Positions 24,331 to 33,162 of a DNA stretch of 59,273 nt are shown here, piece after piece. Source of the DNA: JACNIV01 sp965370415 (GTDB lineage: Bacteria; Cloacimonadota; Cloacimonadia; Cloacimonadales; TCS61). The notes under the pieces are model-generated. The model searched no databases and was not told the DNA's origin. It was given only the letters and a program-made list of their open reading frames with translations. Numbering within the stretch: the first letter of the stretch is position 1; each line of letters opens with the position of its first letter. The position numbers and the translations under genes are program-made. The stretch is taken from NCBI GenBank assembly GCA_965370415.1, contig CBDUTJ010000014.1:1-59273 (forward strand), in the 5' to 3' direction.

Positions 24331-25350
24331 ATGAAAACGAAACTATTTGTAGTTTTATTAGTTTTAGGAATGTTTATTTTATTTGGTTGTGAAGAGACAA
24401 CAAAACCTGATACAACTCCACCAACAGTTCAGATAACATCACCAATGAATAATTCAACAATTTCTGAAATAGTCGATATTGATATTAATGCATCTGATAA
24501 TAAAGGTGTTGCAAGTGTTGAAATATATATCGATGGAGTTCTCTCTGGTGAAACAACCTCAGCACCCTGGGGATTTATCTGGGATACAGAACAAGAGGAT
24601 AATGGCGATTACACATTACAAGCAAAAGCTTATGATACATCCGATAATGTTGGAATATCTAATCTTGTTAATGTAACTGTAGAAAATGCATTCGTTCTTA
24701 CTTTTAATAATCCTCTTTTTACAGATATTGAGATTACAGTAACCGGATATGGTACACAAATAGCTGAACCGGAAGGTAGCGCAATATTCAATTTTCCTTC
24801 AAATCCAGGGATAATTACTTATCATGCGGAAACAAGCGGACAAACTACGACAGGTTCACAAGTAGGTTTATTGATAGAGTGGGATTATGCTCTTAATGTT
24901 TCAGGTCAATCATCATATATTTTAGATCTTAACATTAATTCCGATTATTTCTTTATTTATGTACAGAACAACAGCGATCATGATTTTTATCCGTTTTATG
25001 TAAATTATGATTCTTATTATGAAACTATGGACAACATTATTATTTCCAATACTGGAATTACTTATCGGATAGGTTATTATAGGGCATTTACTAATACGGA
25101 AGTGCGTGCATACTTGCAGGATATGCCAAGTTGGTATTACTATTGGATTCAGGGAACTCATTTCTCTCTTCCCTTTACTAATAATCAGTCTGTTGTGCTT
25201 TACGCTTATTCTTCCAGAAATAATATAGCTGAAGATGACCAGGTTCATATTATATCTGATAAGAAAACAGGTAAATTGATTTCCGGAGTTATTTCCAGAC
25301 AAAATTTTAGTAGTGATGGAATTTGTGTCTATGGAGAAGCTAAAGAATAA
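24331..25350 (+). CDS. Lipoprotein with N-terminal Ig-like domain
   Basis: 339 residues; lipobox ILFGCEE near residue 20. An Ig-like domain of the type that starts PPTVQITSPMNNSTIS follows, with IDINASDNKGVASVEIYIDG and DGDY-like turns (GDYTLQAKAYDTSDNVG), over about residues 29-118. The C-terminal 220 residues are Tyr/Asn-rich, predicted beta, and not recognised. It lies between the two paralogous barrels with 12- and 73-base gaps, and a terminator or attenuator follows it. A surface or periplasmic partner of the barrels is plausible. Confidence 0.75.
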   Translation: MKTKLFVVLLVLGMFILFGCEETTKPDTTPPTVQITSPMNNSTISEIVDIDINASDNKGVASVEIYIDGVLSGETTSAPWGFIWDTEQEDNGDYTLQAKAYDTSDNVGISNLVNVTVENAFVLTFNNPLFTDIEITVTGYGTQIAEPEGSAIFNFPSNPGIITYHAETSGQTTTGSQVGLLIEWDYALNVSGQSSYILDLNINSDYFFIYVQNNSDHDFYPFYVNYDSYYETMDNIIISNTGITYRIGYYRAFTNTEVRAYLQDMPSWYYYWIQGTHFSLPFTNNQSVVLYAYSSRNNIAEDDQVHIISDKKTGKLISGVISRQNFSSDGICVYGEAKE

Positions 25351-25362
25351 AGTTTAAATAAA

Positions 25363-25410
25363 AAACCCTCATATACCTGTTTGAGGGAAATTATATGAGG
25401 GTTTCTTTTT
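25363..25410 (+). terminator. Intra-operon terminator/attenuator hairpin
   Basis: Perfect 12-base stem AAACCCTCATAT (25363-25374) / ATATGAGGGTTT (25393-25404), then CTTTTT. The loop contains TTGAGGG (25381-25387), which can pair instead with CCCTCA of the left arm. The RBS of the next gene starts directly after the T-run, so readthrough control of the second barrel is possible. Confidence 0.75.
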
Positions 25411-25423
25411 AAGGAGATAAAAT

Positions 25424-26716
25424 ATGAAATTCTTACATATTGTTTTAATAATGTTGATTTCGAGTTTTACCTTTGCACAGCTTGATCTGAACTTAGGACC
25501 CGATTGGAATTTCACTGGAGTGGGAGCCAGGGCTGCCGGTATGGGTGGAGCTTTTATTGGAGTGTCTGATGATGCTACTGCCATTTCCTGGAATCCTGCC
25601 GGACTTACCCAGTTGGATGAACCCGAAGCTTCTGTTGTAGGACGGGGACTCGTAGAAAAATATGAAGTCGATTTTGATTATTACACAGAAACTTATGAAG
25701 ATGAACACGGCATCCTGAACTTCCTGAGCGGAGTGTATCCATTCGAATTTTCCGGTAAAAAATTTGTAGCAGCTTTGGCTGTGCAAAGACAACTCGATCT
25801 TTACTCCTATTATCATGAAGAATATCTATATGAAGAAACAAGCGGATCTGCTGAATATTTGTACGAAACATTTTCAGAAGGTGGAGCAAGTACGATCACT
25901 CTTGGTCTTGCAAATAGATTAGCATCGATATTATCATTGGGAATAGCTGCCAATTTATGGGTTGGTGAGGCTTACTTTGAAACTATAGATATAGGTGATG
26001 AAATTAATCCAGATTATTCTTGCAATTGGGATCTTTATCACAAATCTGATTGGACGTTTACAGGAGTAAATTTTGTAATTGGTGCAATGTTAGATTTTAA
26101 TTATAAGAATAATCCTATTCCTCTTCGAATAGGTATGGTAGCAAAAACACCTTTTGATCTTACCATTGATGAGGATTTTTTATTGGATGAATATGTAAAT
26201 GATAATGGTGATATTTACGATCCTGGTCCCATAGAATCCAGCAATTCCTACACTCTTGGAATGCCTTTAATGTATGGACTTGGTGCTTCATACCGCTTTG
26301 GTGACAACTTGACTCTGGCTGTTGATGTGGAATCCAGGAAATTTGGAGAAACTACTCTAAAAGAGAATTATGCTGATATAACCGGAAATGATGAAGGAAT
26401 TATTATTGAAAACCAGGATCTCAATCAGCTAAGATTTGGTGGAGAATACCTTTTCACAGAGATCTGGGATTTTGCTGTTATCCCGCTTAGAATTGGAGCT
26501 CAAACCTATCCTACACTATTTATGGATAACAATGATGAACAGGTTGTTGGAGCTGGACTATCTCTGGGAACAGGTTTAATTACAGATCGATACTCGCTTG
26601 ATATTTCGTTCAAGAACACGGAATTTGAAATTGAATATGAAGATGATGATGACGATGGATTCGTTTATAAAAAAACTACGAATACTCTTACGCTTTCCTG
26701 CATCTATTATTTCTAA
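25424..26716 (+). CDS. PorV/UPF0164-like outer-membrane beta-barrel, paralogue 2
   Basis: 430 residues with signal peptide (SSFTFAQ). The N-terminal block GARAAGMGGAFIGVSDDAT and the ISWNPAGLTQLDEPE segment repeat those of the gene at 23131. Later shared blocks are IPLRIGMVAKTPFDL and YGLGASYRFGDNLT, and the ending is CIYYF. It is longer than paralogue 1 by acidic loop insertions. AAGGAG lies six bases after the attenuator T-run. The pair probably arose by tandem duplication around the Ig-fold lipoprotein gene. Confidence 0.82.
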   Translation: MKFLHIVLIMLISSFTFAQLDLNLGPDWNFTGVGARAAGMGGAFIGVSDDATAISWNPAGLTQLDEPEASVVGRGLVEKYEVDFDYYTETYEDEHGILNFLSGVYPFEFSGKKFVAALAVQRQLDLYSYYHEEYLYEETSGSAEYLYETFSEGGASTITLGLANRLASILSLGIAANLWVGEAYFETIDIGDEINPDYSCNWDLYHKSDWTFTGVNFVIGAMLDFNYKNNPIPLRIGMVAKTPFDLTIDEDFLLDEYVNDNGDIYDPGPIESSNSYTLGMPLMYGLGASYRFGDNLTLAVDVESRKFGETTLKENYADITGNDEGIIIENQDLNQLRFGGEYLFTEIWDFAVIPLRIGAQTYPTLFMDNNDEQVVGAGLSLGTGLITDRYSLDISFKNTEFEIEYEDDDDDGFVYKKTTNTLTLSCIYYF

Positions 26717-26731
26717 ATTCGGAGGTATTGA

Positions 26732-28093
26732 ATGAAAAGAATCTTTCAATTATTACTACTTCTCTGCCTGTTTTTTCAGTTTGACCTGCTCTTTGCAAAA
26801 AAAGCACCGGACTGGACTATAAACCGACCGATAAACAAAGAATTTTATATTGGAATTGGCTATGCATCCAAAGTAAAGGGCAGAAGTGAACATATCGAAA
26901 TGGCTAAAAATGGAGCATTGAAAAATCTGGCTTCCGAGATCACTGTGAATATTTCCGGAGAGGTTATCAGCAATGTTGTAGAAAAATCCGGCATTCTGGA
27001 AGAAGAACTCAGGTCGCTCATCCGTTCCACTACCGAAGCAGAATTGGAAGGTTACGAACTGGTGGACGAATGGCAGAGTAAGAAAGAGTACTGGGTTTAC
27101 TATCGGCTTTCTAAAATTATATACAAAAAGCTCCGGCAGGAGAAAATTGATAAAGCAATTAGTCTGGCGCTAAATTTATTTTCCGAAGCAAAGAAAAATG
27201 AAGCTGCAAAAAATTATGAAAAAGCGCTGCTTTATTATTTACAGGCACTCAATCCAATAGAAAAATATATTACCGAAACCCTGCAAACAGAATTTGAAGG
27301 AAGAACCATTTACCTGAATAATGAGATATATTTTTCCATCCAGAACCTGCTTTCCAATATTGAATTAAAACCTGTAAAAACCAGTGTGGAAGCTAAACGA
27401 AACAAAGCGATGAAACAACCATTGGTGGTAAAAGCTTTCTACTACGAAGCAGAGCAGACTCCCATTTCCAACCTGCCTTTGGCTTTCGCTTTCACACGTG
27501 GTAACGGCGATCTGATAAAGAACATTCGCACCAATATGAACGGCGAAGCAAGATGCAAGGTGAGCAAGATAACTTCTAACGAAAAGATGCAGATGGTAGG
27601 TGTGGAATTGGATATCTCACGCCTGATAAATCAGGACAGCACTTCCTATGTTTATCAGAATATTCTAAAGAGCTTTCCGATTCCGACTACCAAGATAATC
27701 CTGAATGTATCTGGTCTTTCATTTTACATTGAATCTGATGAAACTAACCTGGGTAAAAAACTTAGTGTTCTGCATGTAGAACCCAAGATGAAAGAAGCAT
27801 TCTCCGAAAAAGGATTTACCTTCACGGAAAACATGAGTAAAGCCGATGTATATGTAAAGATCAATGCCAAATCCAGGAAAGGTTCTGAATTATATGGGAT
27901 GTTCACAGCTTTTGTAGATCTTACTGTTTCTGCCATCGATATGGGCTCTGGCGATGAGGTATACAAATGCTCACTTACTAATGTCAGTGGTCAGGGACTG
28001 AATTTTGAAAAAGCAGGATTGAAAGCATTTGAAAAAGCTGCTGATGAAATTTCGGAGGATATGCTTCCAATCTTGCTGAAAACGCTGGAGTAA
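26732..28093 (+). CDS. LPP20-domain exported protein
   Basis: 453 residues with a cleavable signal (FDLLFAKKAP), no lipobox Cys. The first domain matches the LPP20 family: KAPDWTINRP, YIGIGYASKVKG, then an alanine/lysine-rich helix and ITVNISGEVIS, with a conserved Tyr-rich end (EYWVYYRLSK). A helical segment at 145-190 (YEKALLYYLQALNPIEKY) resembles a TPR. The C-terminal half is unassigned. LPP20 and CsgG-like proteins are often neighbours in diderm genomes, as here, where both share an operon with two barrels. It is followed by the DUF559 cassette. Confidence 0.75.
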   Translation: MKRIFQLLLLLCLFFQFDLLFAKKAPDWTINRPINKEFYIGIGYASKVKGRSEHIEMAKNGALKNLASEITVNISGEVISNVVEKSGILEEELRSLIRSTTEAELEGYELVDEWQSKKEYWVYYRLSKIIYKKLRQEKIDKAISLALNLFSEAKKNEAAKNYEKALLYYLQALNPIEKYITETLQTEFEGRTIYLNNEIYFSIQNLLSNIELKPVKTSVEAKRNKAMKQPLVVKAFYYEAEQTPISNLPLAFAFTRGNGDLIKNIRTNMNGEARCKVSKITSNEKMQMVGVELDISRLINQDSTSYVYQNILKSFPIPTTKIILNVSGLSFYIESDETNLGKKLSVLHVEPKMKEAFSEKGFTFTENMSKADVYVKINAKSRKGSELYGMFTAFVDLTVSAIDMGSGDEVYKCSLTNVSGQGLNFEKAGLKAFEKAADEISEDMLPILLKTLE

Positions 28094-28096
28094 CCT

Positions 28097-28694
28097 TAAC
28101 CCCCTCAATCCCCCTTAACAGGGGGAAATGCAAGAAAACAGGAATAAAAAATTGGAAGAAATGAAAGATATTTTCAATCATTGTCTGTCGGAGTCGAAAT
28201 AAAAAAAATCTCCCTTGCCTGTCATGCTGAAGAGGGGTTGATGAAAGAAGTTATTCCTTATAATAAGAATTTAATTGAAAAGGCTCGGGAATACAGGAAA
28301 AATCAAACTCTTGCGGAAAAAGCGATCTGGGAAAAGCTCTTTCGGAATAAACAACTTCTTGGATATAAATTCACCCGACAAAAACCTCTCTCACATTTCA
28401 TAGCGGATTTCTATTGTTCAAAATTGCTTTTAGTAGTTGAAATTGATGGTGAATATCATAATTACCAAATAGCTCGTGATGATGAACGAACACGAGAATT
28501 AGAAGAATATGGTCTTAAAGTTATCAGATTCTCAAATGAAGATATTCTGCTTAATTTAGCAGAAATTGAGAAGGAATTAGTAAAAGAAATCAAAGTCCGA
28601 GAAATGGAATTATTAAATCCCCTTAATCCCCCTTGACAGGGGCAATGCAAGAAAACAGTAAAGAAAAAATTGAAAGAAGAGAAAAATATTTTGA
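28097..28694 (+). mobile_element. Repeat-bounded cassette carrying a DUF559 gene
   Basis: Two direct copies of about 80 bases flank the gene: 28097-28177 and 28616-28694. Each has a CCCC..CTCAATCCCCCTT / AACAGGGGG-type stem, then ATGCAAGAAAACAG, an A-rich part and ATATTTT. The last codons of the gene, its TGA stop included (28634-28636), lie inside copy 2. A related hairpin, CTCCCCTGTCAAGGGGAG (28727-28744), continues to AGAGGGGTTATG, which supplies the RBS of the cyclase gene. The cassette gene itself starts from a matching AGAGGGGTTGATG. Confidence 0.6.
28241..28636 (+). CDS. DUF559 / Vsr-like endonuclease-fold protein
   Basis: 131 residues from ATG 28241 (AGAGGGG upstream; an upstream start at 28181 lacks a RBS). 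DUF559 landmarks: LIEKAREYRKNQTLAEKAIW, the FRNKQLLGYKFTRQKPL segment, then a PD-(D/E)XK-like core in IADFYCSKLLLVVEIDGEYH. GLKVIRFSNEDIL follows. The fold is that of Vsr/restriction-type nucleases, but DUF559 proteins have no settled function. The C-terminal NPLNPP is encoded by the repeat itself. It interrupts the LPP20-to-cyclase operon in the same orientation and is probably a cassette passenger. Confidence 0.9.
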   Translation: MKEVIPYNKNLIEKAREYRKNQTLAEKAIWEKLFRNKQLLGYKFTRQKPLSHFIADFYCSKLLLVVEIDGEYHNYQIARDDERTRELEEYGLKVIRFSNEDILLNLAEIEKELVKEIKVREMELLNPLNPP

Positions 28695-28769
28695 TGGGTT
28701 TTTATTCGGAGAATTAAATTGATCTTCTCCCCTGTCAAGGGGAGATACGGCTTTAGCCGGAGAGGGGTT

Positions 28770-30941
28770 ATGATGAGCACAAACACACACAAATTCAGAT
28801 TAATAAAATTATACAAGAAGTGGTATATTCTTATGGCAGCGTCATTGATTTTGACGCTGTTTGTTTATGCTTTCTGCTACACTTCTTTCATGCAGGAAAC
28901 CGAGTTAAAACTGCTGGATTACCGTTTTCGGCTCGATCCCATTCCGGAAAGAGCAGACACGAGCATTGTATTGGTTGTCATCGATGATTTCAGTCTGGAT
29001 TTTTTCATAGAGAATGGAATTTCCTGGCCCTGGCCCCGTTCATTCTATGGTTATGCTGTAGATTATTTTACATCTGCCGGGGCGAGATCTGTGATCTTCG
29101 ATATGCAGTTTTACGAACCGGATATTGATCGTGAAGAAACCTATGCCGAGGAAACAGACGGCATATTTGCAGAGGCTATTGGCAATAATGGTCGTATTTA
29201 TCTGGGTTCACAGCTTTTACTGGATTCCACTTTTGTTCATCCGTTCGTTTCAAATTCTACCATTCAGATTGAAAATAAATTCGATCCTGAAACAACCTTT
29301 TCTGGTATCCGTGCTCCTATTGATCTTTTCATTGCTTCTACCCGCTCGATTGGAATAATCAATGCAGTGCCCGATAACGATGGAGTTATCCGCAGATCGC
29401 CTTTGCTGTTCAAGTTGAATGAAATAATCCTTCCGCAAATGGCTTTTAAAGTATGGCTGGATCAAATAGAAAATAATGAGAAAATACAAACTTCCAACCA
29501 GGAACTGCGCATCGGAAATTACATGATACCGCTGGATGGAAAAAACAGGTATTTGCTTAACTGGTACGGACGAAACGCATTCAAAACTTATTCATTCCGG
29601 GCTGTTATTTCATCTGCTTCTGCTGTTCTCAATGGTCAACCACCGGTTCTTTCACCCGTTATTTTCAAAGATAAACACATCATCATAGGAGCTACTGCTG
29701 CTGGTTTGTATGATCTTAAAACCAATCCTTATTCCAAAGTAATGCCGGGAATGGAGATCTGGGCAACAGCTCTTGGTAATTTTGTAAATAAAGATTTCAT
29801 CAACATCCTACCGGGATGGATCAACTTCGTTTTTACGCTGTTGGTGATTTTTTGTATTTTTTTCCTGGTAACTAACCTGAATCCCAAAAAGGCAAATATA
29901 TTAGTTTTACTGATACTTGTACTTCTGGTCGGAATAAATTTGATTTTATGGAAAACAAACAGAATTCTTCTTAATTTAGTTATACCTGTTATTGGATTTT
30001 TAATTTCTTACCTGCTGGTAAACATGATAAGCTACCTGCTGGAAGGTAGATCCAAACGAGAAATTCGCAGGATGTTTACCCGCTACCTGAATAAGGAAGT
30101 AATTCAGCAACTCGAAGAAGATCCGCAGCAAGTGAAACTGGGTGGGGAAGAGATCGAGGCTACAGTTCTGTATACAGACATATACGATTTTACTTCGCTT
30201 TCGGAAAAGAAAACTCCCACAGAACTGGTGGAAAGCCTGAATGATTATTTTGAAAAACTTATCGAATTTGTATTTAAATTCAATGGCCTCTTAGATAAAT
30301 ACACAGGTGACGGCATCATGGCATTATTCGGTGCACCGATCCCACGTGATGATCATGCTCTATTGTCTTGCAGAACGGCGTATGCTCACAAGAAATTCAG
30401 GGAAGACTTGATGCGGAAAGAAACACACACACCTGATGAAAAGTTGCACCTGCAAACAAGGATCGGAATGAATTCCGGTTTACTGGTCGCAGGCAATATC
30501 GGAAGTGAAAAAAGAATGGATTATACAGCGATCGGAGATACGGTGAACCTGGCTTCCCGCTTGGAAGGAGTTAATAAAATATACCAGACCAATATCGTTC
30601 TAAGTGAATCTACATACAACCAGGTAAAATCAGAATTCCTCTGCCGTGAATTGGATTCTTTGCGCGTGAAAGGGAAAAAAGAACCAACTAAAATATTTGA
30701 ATTGATAGATATTTTTTCTGAACTGGAAACAAAAGAAAAACCGGACTGGATACAGCAATATGAAGAAGCATTGAACATGTACCGAAAAGGAAACTGGCAG
30801 GATGCTGGAAATATTTTCATGGAACTTGCCAGGGAACCTTTCAATGACAAAGCTTCACAGGTTTTATTAACACGTTGTAAATATCTATTGGAATTTCCAC
30901 CCGGTAAATGGGATGGAATTCTTACTCTGGAAGTTAAATAA
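28770..30941 (+). CDS. CHASE2-domain class III adenylate/guanylate cyclase
   Basis: 723 residues from ATG 28770 (or 28773), RBS GAGAGGGG. A first transmembrane helix (YILMAASLILTLFVYAFCY) leads to an extracytoplasmic CHASE2 sensor (DYRFRLDPIPERADTSIVLV, FDMQFYEPD). Three closely spaced membrane helices follow near residues 345-430. The catalytic domain has the metal-binding TDIYDFTSLSEK (about 462), DKYTGDGIMALFGAP (about 508) and MDYTAIGDTVNLASRLEG. A TPR-like tail ends the protein. It makes a cyclic nucleotide in response to an unknown envelope signal. It is the last gene of the operon and meets plsC tail to tail with two bases between them. Confidence 0.93.
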   Translation: MMSTNTHKFRLIKLYKKWYILMAASLILTLFVYAFCYTSFMQETELKLLDYRFRLDPIPERADTSIVLVVIDDFSLDFFIENGISWPWPRSFYGYAVDYFTSAGARSVIFDMQFYEPDIDREETYAEETDGIFAEAIGNNGRIYLGSQLLLDSTFVHPFVSNSTIQIENKFDPETTFSGIRAPIDLFIASTRSIGIINAVPDNDGVIRRSPLLFKLNEIILPQMAFKVWLDQIENNEKIQTSNQELRIGNYMIPLDGKNRYLLNWYGRNAFKTYSFRAVISSASAVLNGQPPVLSPVIFKDKHIIIGATAAGLYDLKTNPYSKVMPGMEIWATALGNFVNKDFINILPGWINFVFTLLVIFCIFFLVTNLNPKKANILVLLILVLLVGINLILWKTNRILLNLVIPVIGFLISYLLVNMISYLLEGRSKREIRRMFTRYLNKEVIQQLEEDPQQVKLGGEEIEATVLYTDIYDFTSLSEKKTPTELVESLNDYFEKLIEFVFKFNGLLDKYTGDGIMALFGAPIPRDDHALLSCRTAYAHKKFREDLMRKETHTPDEKLHLQTRIGMNSGLLVAGNIGSEKRMDYTAIGDTVNLASRLEGVNKIYQTNIVLSESTYNQVKSEFLCRELDSLRVKGKKEPTKIFELIDIFSELETKEKPDWIQQYEEALNMYRKGNWQDAGNIFMELAREPFNDKASQVLLTRCKYLLEFPPGKWDGILTLEVK

Positions 30942-30943
30942 AA

Positions 30944-31651
30944 TTACTCTCGTTCAACCAGTGCTGCGATTTTTTTGTACATTTCATCACGAAGCTCTTC
31001 AACCTTCATATCCTGAATCTTTTCACTTGAGATAACATCACCAAATTTGATTTTTATAGTTGTGGGATTGAGATGCCACGAACCTTTTCGTTTGAGCGTG
31101 AAAAGACCTGACATCCCGATAGGCACGAGGTCTGCGGCTGTATCTTTTGCCAGCATAAAGGGCATCTTCTTAAAAGACTGCATCTTACCGGTTCTTGTAC
31201 GATGACCCTCGGGAAGGATTACTATCGAAGTTCCATGTTCCAATAGTTTTTTTGCCTTTCGCAGGCTTCGCATAGAAGAATAAACACTTTCACGTTTTAT
31301 TGGTATGGTTCCAAGACGCTTTATCAACCAGCCGTAAATTGGCCAGTTAAAGGAATAATCAGCTTCCACACCCCTGAAATATACCGGAATGAAAGCTTTT
31401 AAAAGTGGAACATCAAAAATATTTACATGATTCGACATGAGCAGATAGGTTTTGGATCTATCGAGTATTTCGCTTCCTTCCACTTCCACTTTTATAAACA
31501 TCAGCTTAAAAAGAAACTTTGTCATCCTGCGGATAAGCGGATCGAGTTTTCTGACGTGGATAATAAATGTGAGCAATATTACAATAATACTGAAAATTCC
31601 GAAATAGAGAAATCCTGCCAGCCACATATAAATTGAACGAATATGTTTCAT
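30944..31651 (-). CDS. plsC: 1-acyl-sn-glycerol-3-phosphate acyltransferase
   Basis: 235 residues from the ATG at 31651, which has GAGG ten bases upstream; a longer start at 31684 has no RBS. An N-terminal hydrophobic helix (LYFGIFSIIVILLTFIIHV) precedes the acyltransferase motifs: NHVNIFD (His75, Asp80), GTIPIKRES and LPEGHRTRTGKM. The enzyme adds the second acyl chain in phospholipid synthesis at the inner membrane. Its start codon overlaps the stop of a short lipid-kinase-like reading frame, so it was probably once, or is still, translationally coupled. Confidence 0.93.
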   Translation of the reverse strand: MKHIRSIYMWLAGFLYFGIFSIIVILLTFIIHVRKLDPLIRRMTKFLFKLMFIKVEVEGSEILDRSKTYLLMSNHVNIFDVPLLKAFIPVYFRGVEADYSFNWPIYGWLIKRLGTIPIKRESVYSSMRSLRKAKKLLEHGTSIVILPEGHRTRTGKMQSFKKMPFMLAKDTAADLVPIGMSGLFTLKRKGSWHLNPTTIKIKFGDVISSEKIQDMKVEELRDEMYKKIAALVERE

Positions 31652-31755
31652 TTCCAGAAAACCTCGGTAGCTTGGTGCAGGCATTCAACTTCGGGAAGAA
31701 TTTTCTTAGCTCTGCCATATCCGGCGAAAAGATTATATACGAATAATACTCTCAT
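31648..31755 (-). pseudogene. 35-codon N-terminal fragment resembling a diacylglycerol/lipid kinase, overlapping plsC
   Basis: Minus-strand frame with ATG at 31755, an AGGATG RBS and a TGA at 31650-31648 that overlaps the plsC ATG (ATGA). The peptide starts MRVLFVYNLFAGYGRAKK and ends EVFWK. The first strand and glycine loop fit the opening of the DAGK catalytic fold, normally about 300 residues long. It is either the stump of a truncated kinase gene or a coupling leader peptide for plsC. Either reading is inference. Confidence 0.5.
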
Positions 31756-31932
31756 TTTACATCCTAGTTACTTCTTTCAATTAAAAGTTTTTATTTTTTG
31801 TTAATGTCGTCAAATGATTTAATTTCTGAAGCTGAAAAATTAATTAATTGACTCGTTTTAAAATAAACGTTTTTTTGCTACATGTAAATTTAAAAAAGTT
31901 CAAACATAGTTATGGGGAGGAGGTACAACATA

Positions 31933-33162
31933 ATGAAAAAAATTGCAATTATTGTTTTTTTATTTCTAATCATTTGCCTTTTTGCACAGGAAACTGCCAC
32001 TGTTCAACGAGATAGAGCTATAGTCAGGAATGGTCCGGGCTCGATTTATGAAATTCTGGCAGAACTGGCAAAAGGGACTTCGTTCATAATAATAGAAGAA
32101 GAAAGCGGCTGGTACAATATCGAATTGGAAAGCCTGAATGGATATGTTTCACAAAAAGTTACCACAGAACGCAAAGCTGCCACAGACATCTTTTCCAAAA
32201 TGGGTTCACAAAAAACCGATCTGCGGATTTCCCAGCACGGCATGTCTGCAGGTGTGAAAGGTTTTGCTGAAAGATTTACGCAGAAATTTGAAGGTTCTCC
32301 CAATTTCTTTGAGCTTTATGCTACATTCCGTCTCGATTCCAAAGAATATAAGAAATTCAAAAAAGATACATATAGCGATCTTAACCGGAAAAAGAATTTT
32401 AAAAAGATCCATATTCCTCCCACAGAAATAAAAGATTTCTTTACTTTCCCAGAAGAGGGAATGGGCATCGGTATCGCTTCACGAATTGCTTCTATAGGGA
32501 TATACCACAATGCTAATTTGATGAACTACATAAATGAAGTGGGAAATATCGTGGTGGAAGCTACCGATGTTTACGATATTAATTTCAAATTTTTTATCTT
32601 GGATACTGATAAAGTAAACGCTTATGCCTGTCCCGGTGGAATTGTATTCATCACCAGGGGAATGCTGGGAATGATACGCACGGAAGCAGAATTAGCCTGC
32701 GTTCTGGCACACGAGATCGCACACGTTGCCCGGCATCACGGTATGCTGGAACTGGAAGAACGCAAACACCACGTAATGGCAGACAATGCTTTTGGTGAGA
32801 TGGATGAAGAGATGGACTCTATCGGCATTGTGCAGGATGAAGAAATGAGAAAAGTGGAAGCAGAAATGGAACAACTCTGCTTCGAGATCTTTGAAACTGT
32901 GGTGAATGGACGCTTGCAGGCTTATGAAAAAGAAGCAGACGAACTTGCTGTTATTTATGCTGCTCGTGCCGGTTACGATAGCAGGCAAATGCTCACACTT
33001 CTACAGAGACTAAGATCATCTTCCAGCCAATCTACAAATGAACATTATACTCAGGACCAGATAGCAGAAAGAATAGAAATAGTAAGGAATGAACTTGTCC
33101 GTATTACTCTACCCGATAACCTCTTTGACCACAAAGATAGATGGGAGAGGAGAGGAAGGTAA
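31933..33162 (+). CDS. SH3b-domain M48 metalloprotease
   Basis: 409 residues from ATG 31933 (GGAGGAGG at 31915-31922). Signal peptide (LIICLFAQE). An N-terminal bacterial SH3 domain covers about 22-80 (RDRAIVRNGPGSIYEILAEL, SGWYNIELESLNGYV). The peptidase domain has the zinc motif HEIAHVARHH (His260, Glu261, His264) and the downstream YEKEADELAV with the third ligand. The NAYACPGGIVFITRGML segment is typical of periplasmic M48 proteins such as BepA/LoiP. It probably performs quality control of envelope proteins. Transcribed divergently from plsC. Confidence 0.92.
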   Translation: MKKIAIIVFLFLIICLFAQETATVQRDRAIVRNGPGSIYEILAELAKGTSFIIIEEESGWYNIELESLNGYVSQKVTTERKAATDIFSKMGSQKTDLRISQHGMSAGVKGFAERFTQKFEGSPNFFELYATFRLDSKEYKKFKKDTYSDLNRKKNFKKIHIPPTEIKDFFTFPEEGMGIGIASRIASIGIYHNANLMNYINEVGNIVVEATDVYDINFKFFILDTDKVNAYACPGGIVFITRGMLGMIRTEAELACVLAHEIAHVARHHGMLELEERKHHVMADNAFGEMDEEMDSIGIVQDEEMRKVEAEMEQLCFEIFETVVNGRLQAYEKEADELAVIYAARAGYDSRQMLTLLQRLRSSSSQSTNEHYTQDQIAERIEIVRNELVRITLPDNLFDHKDRWERRGR

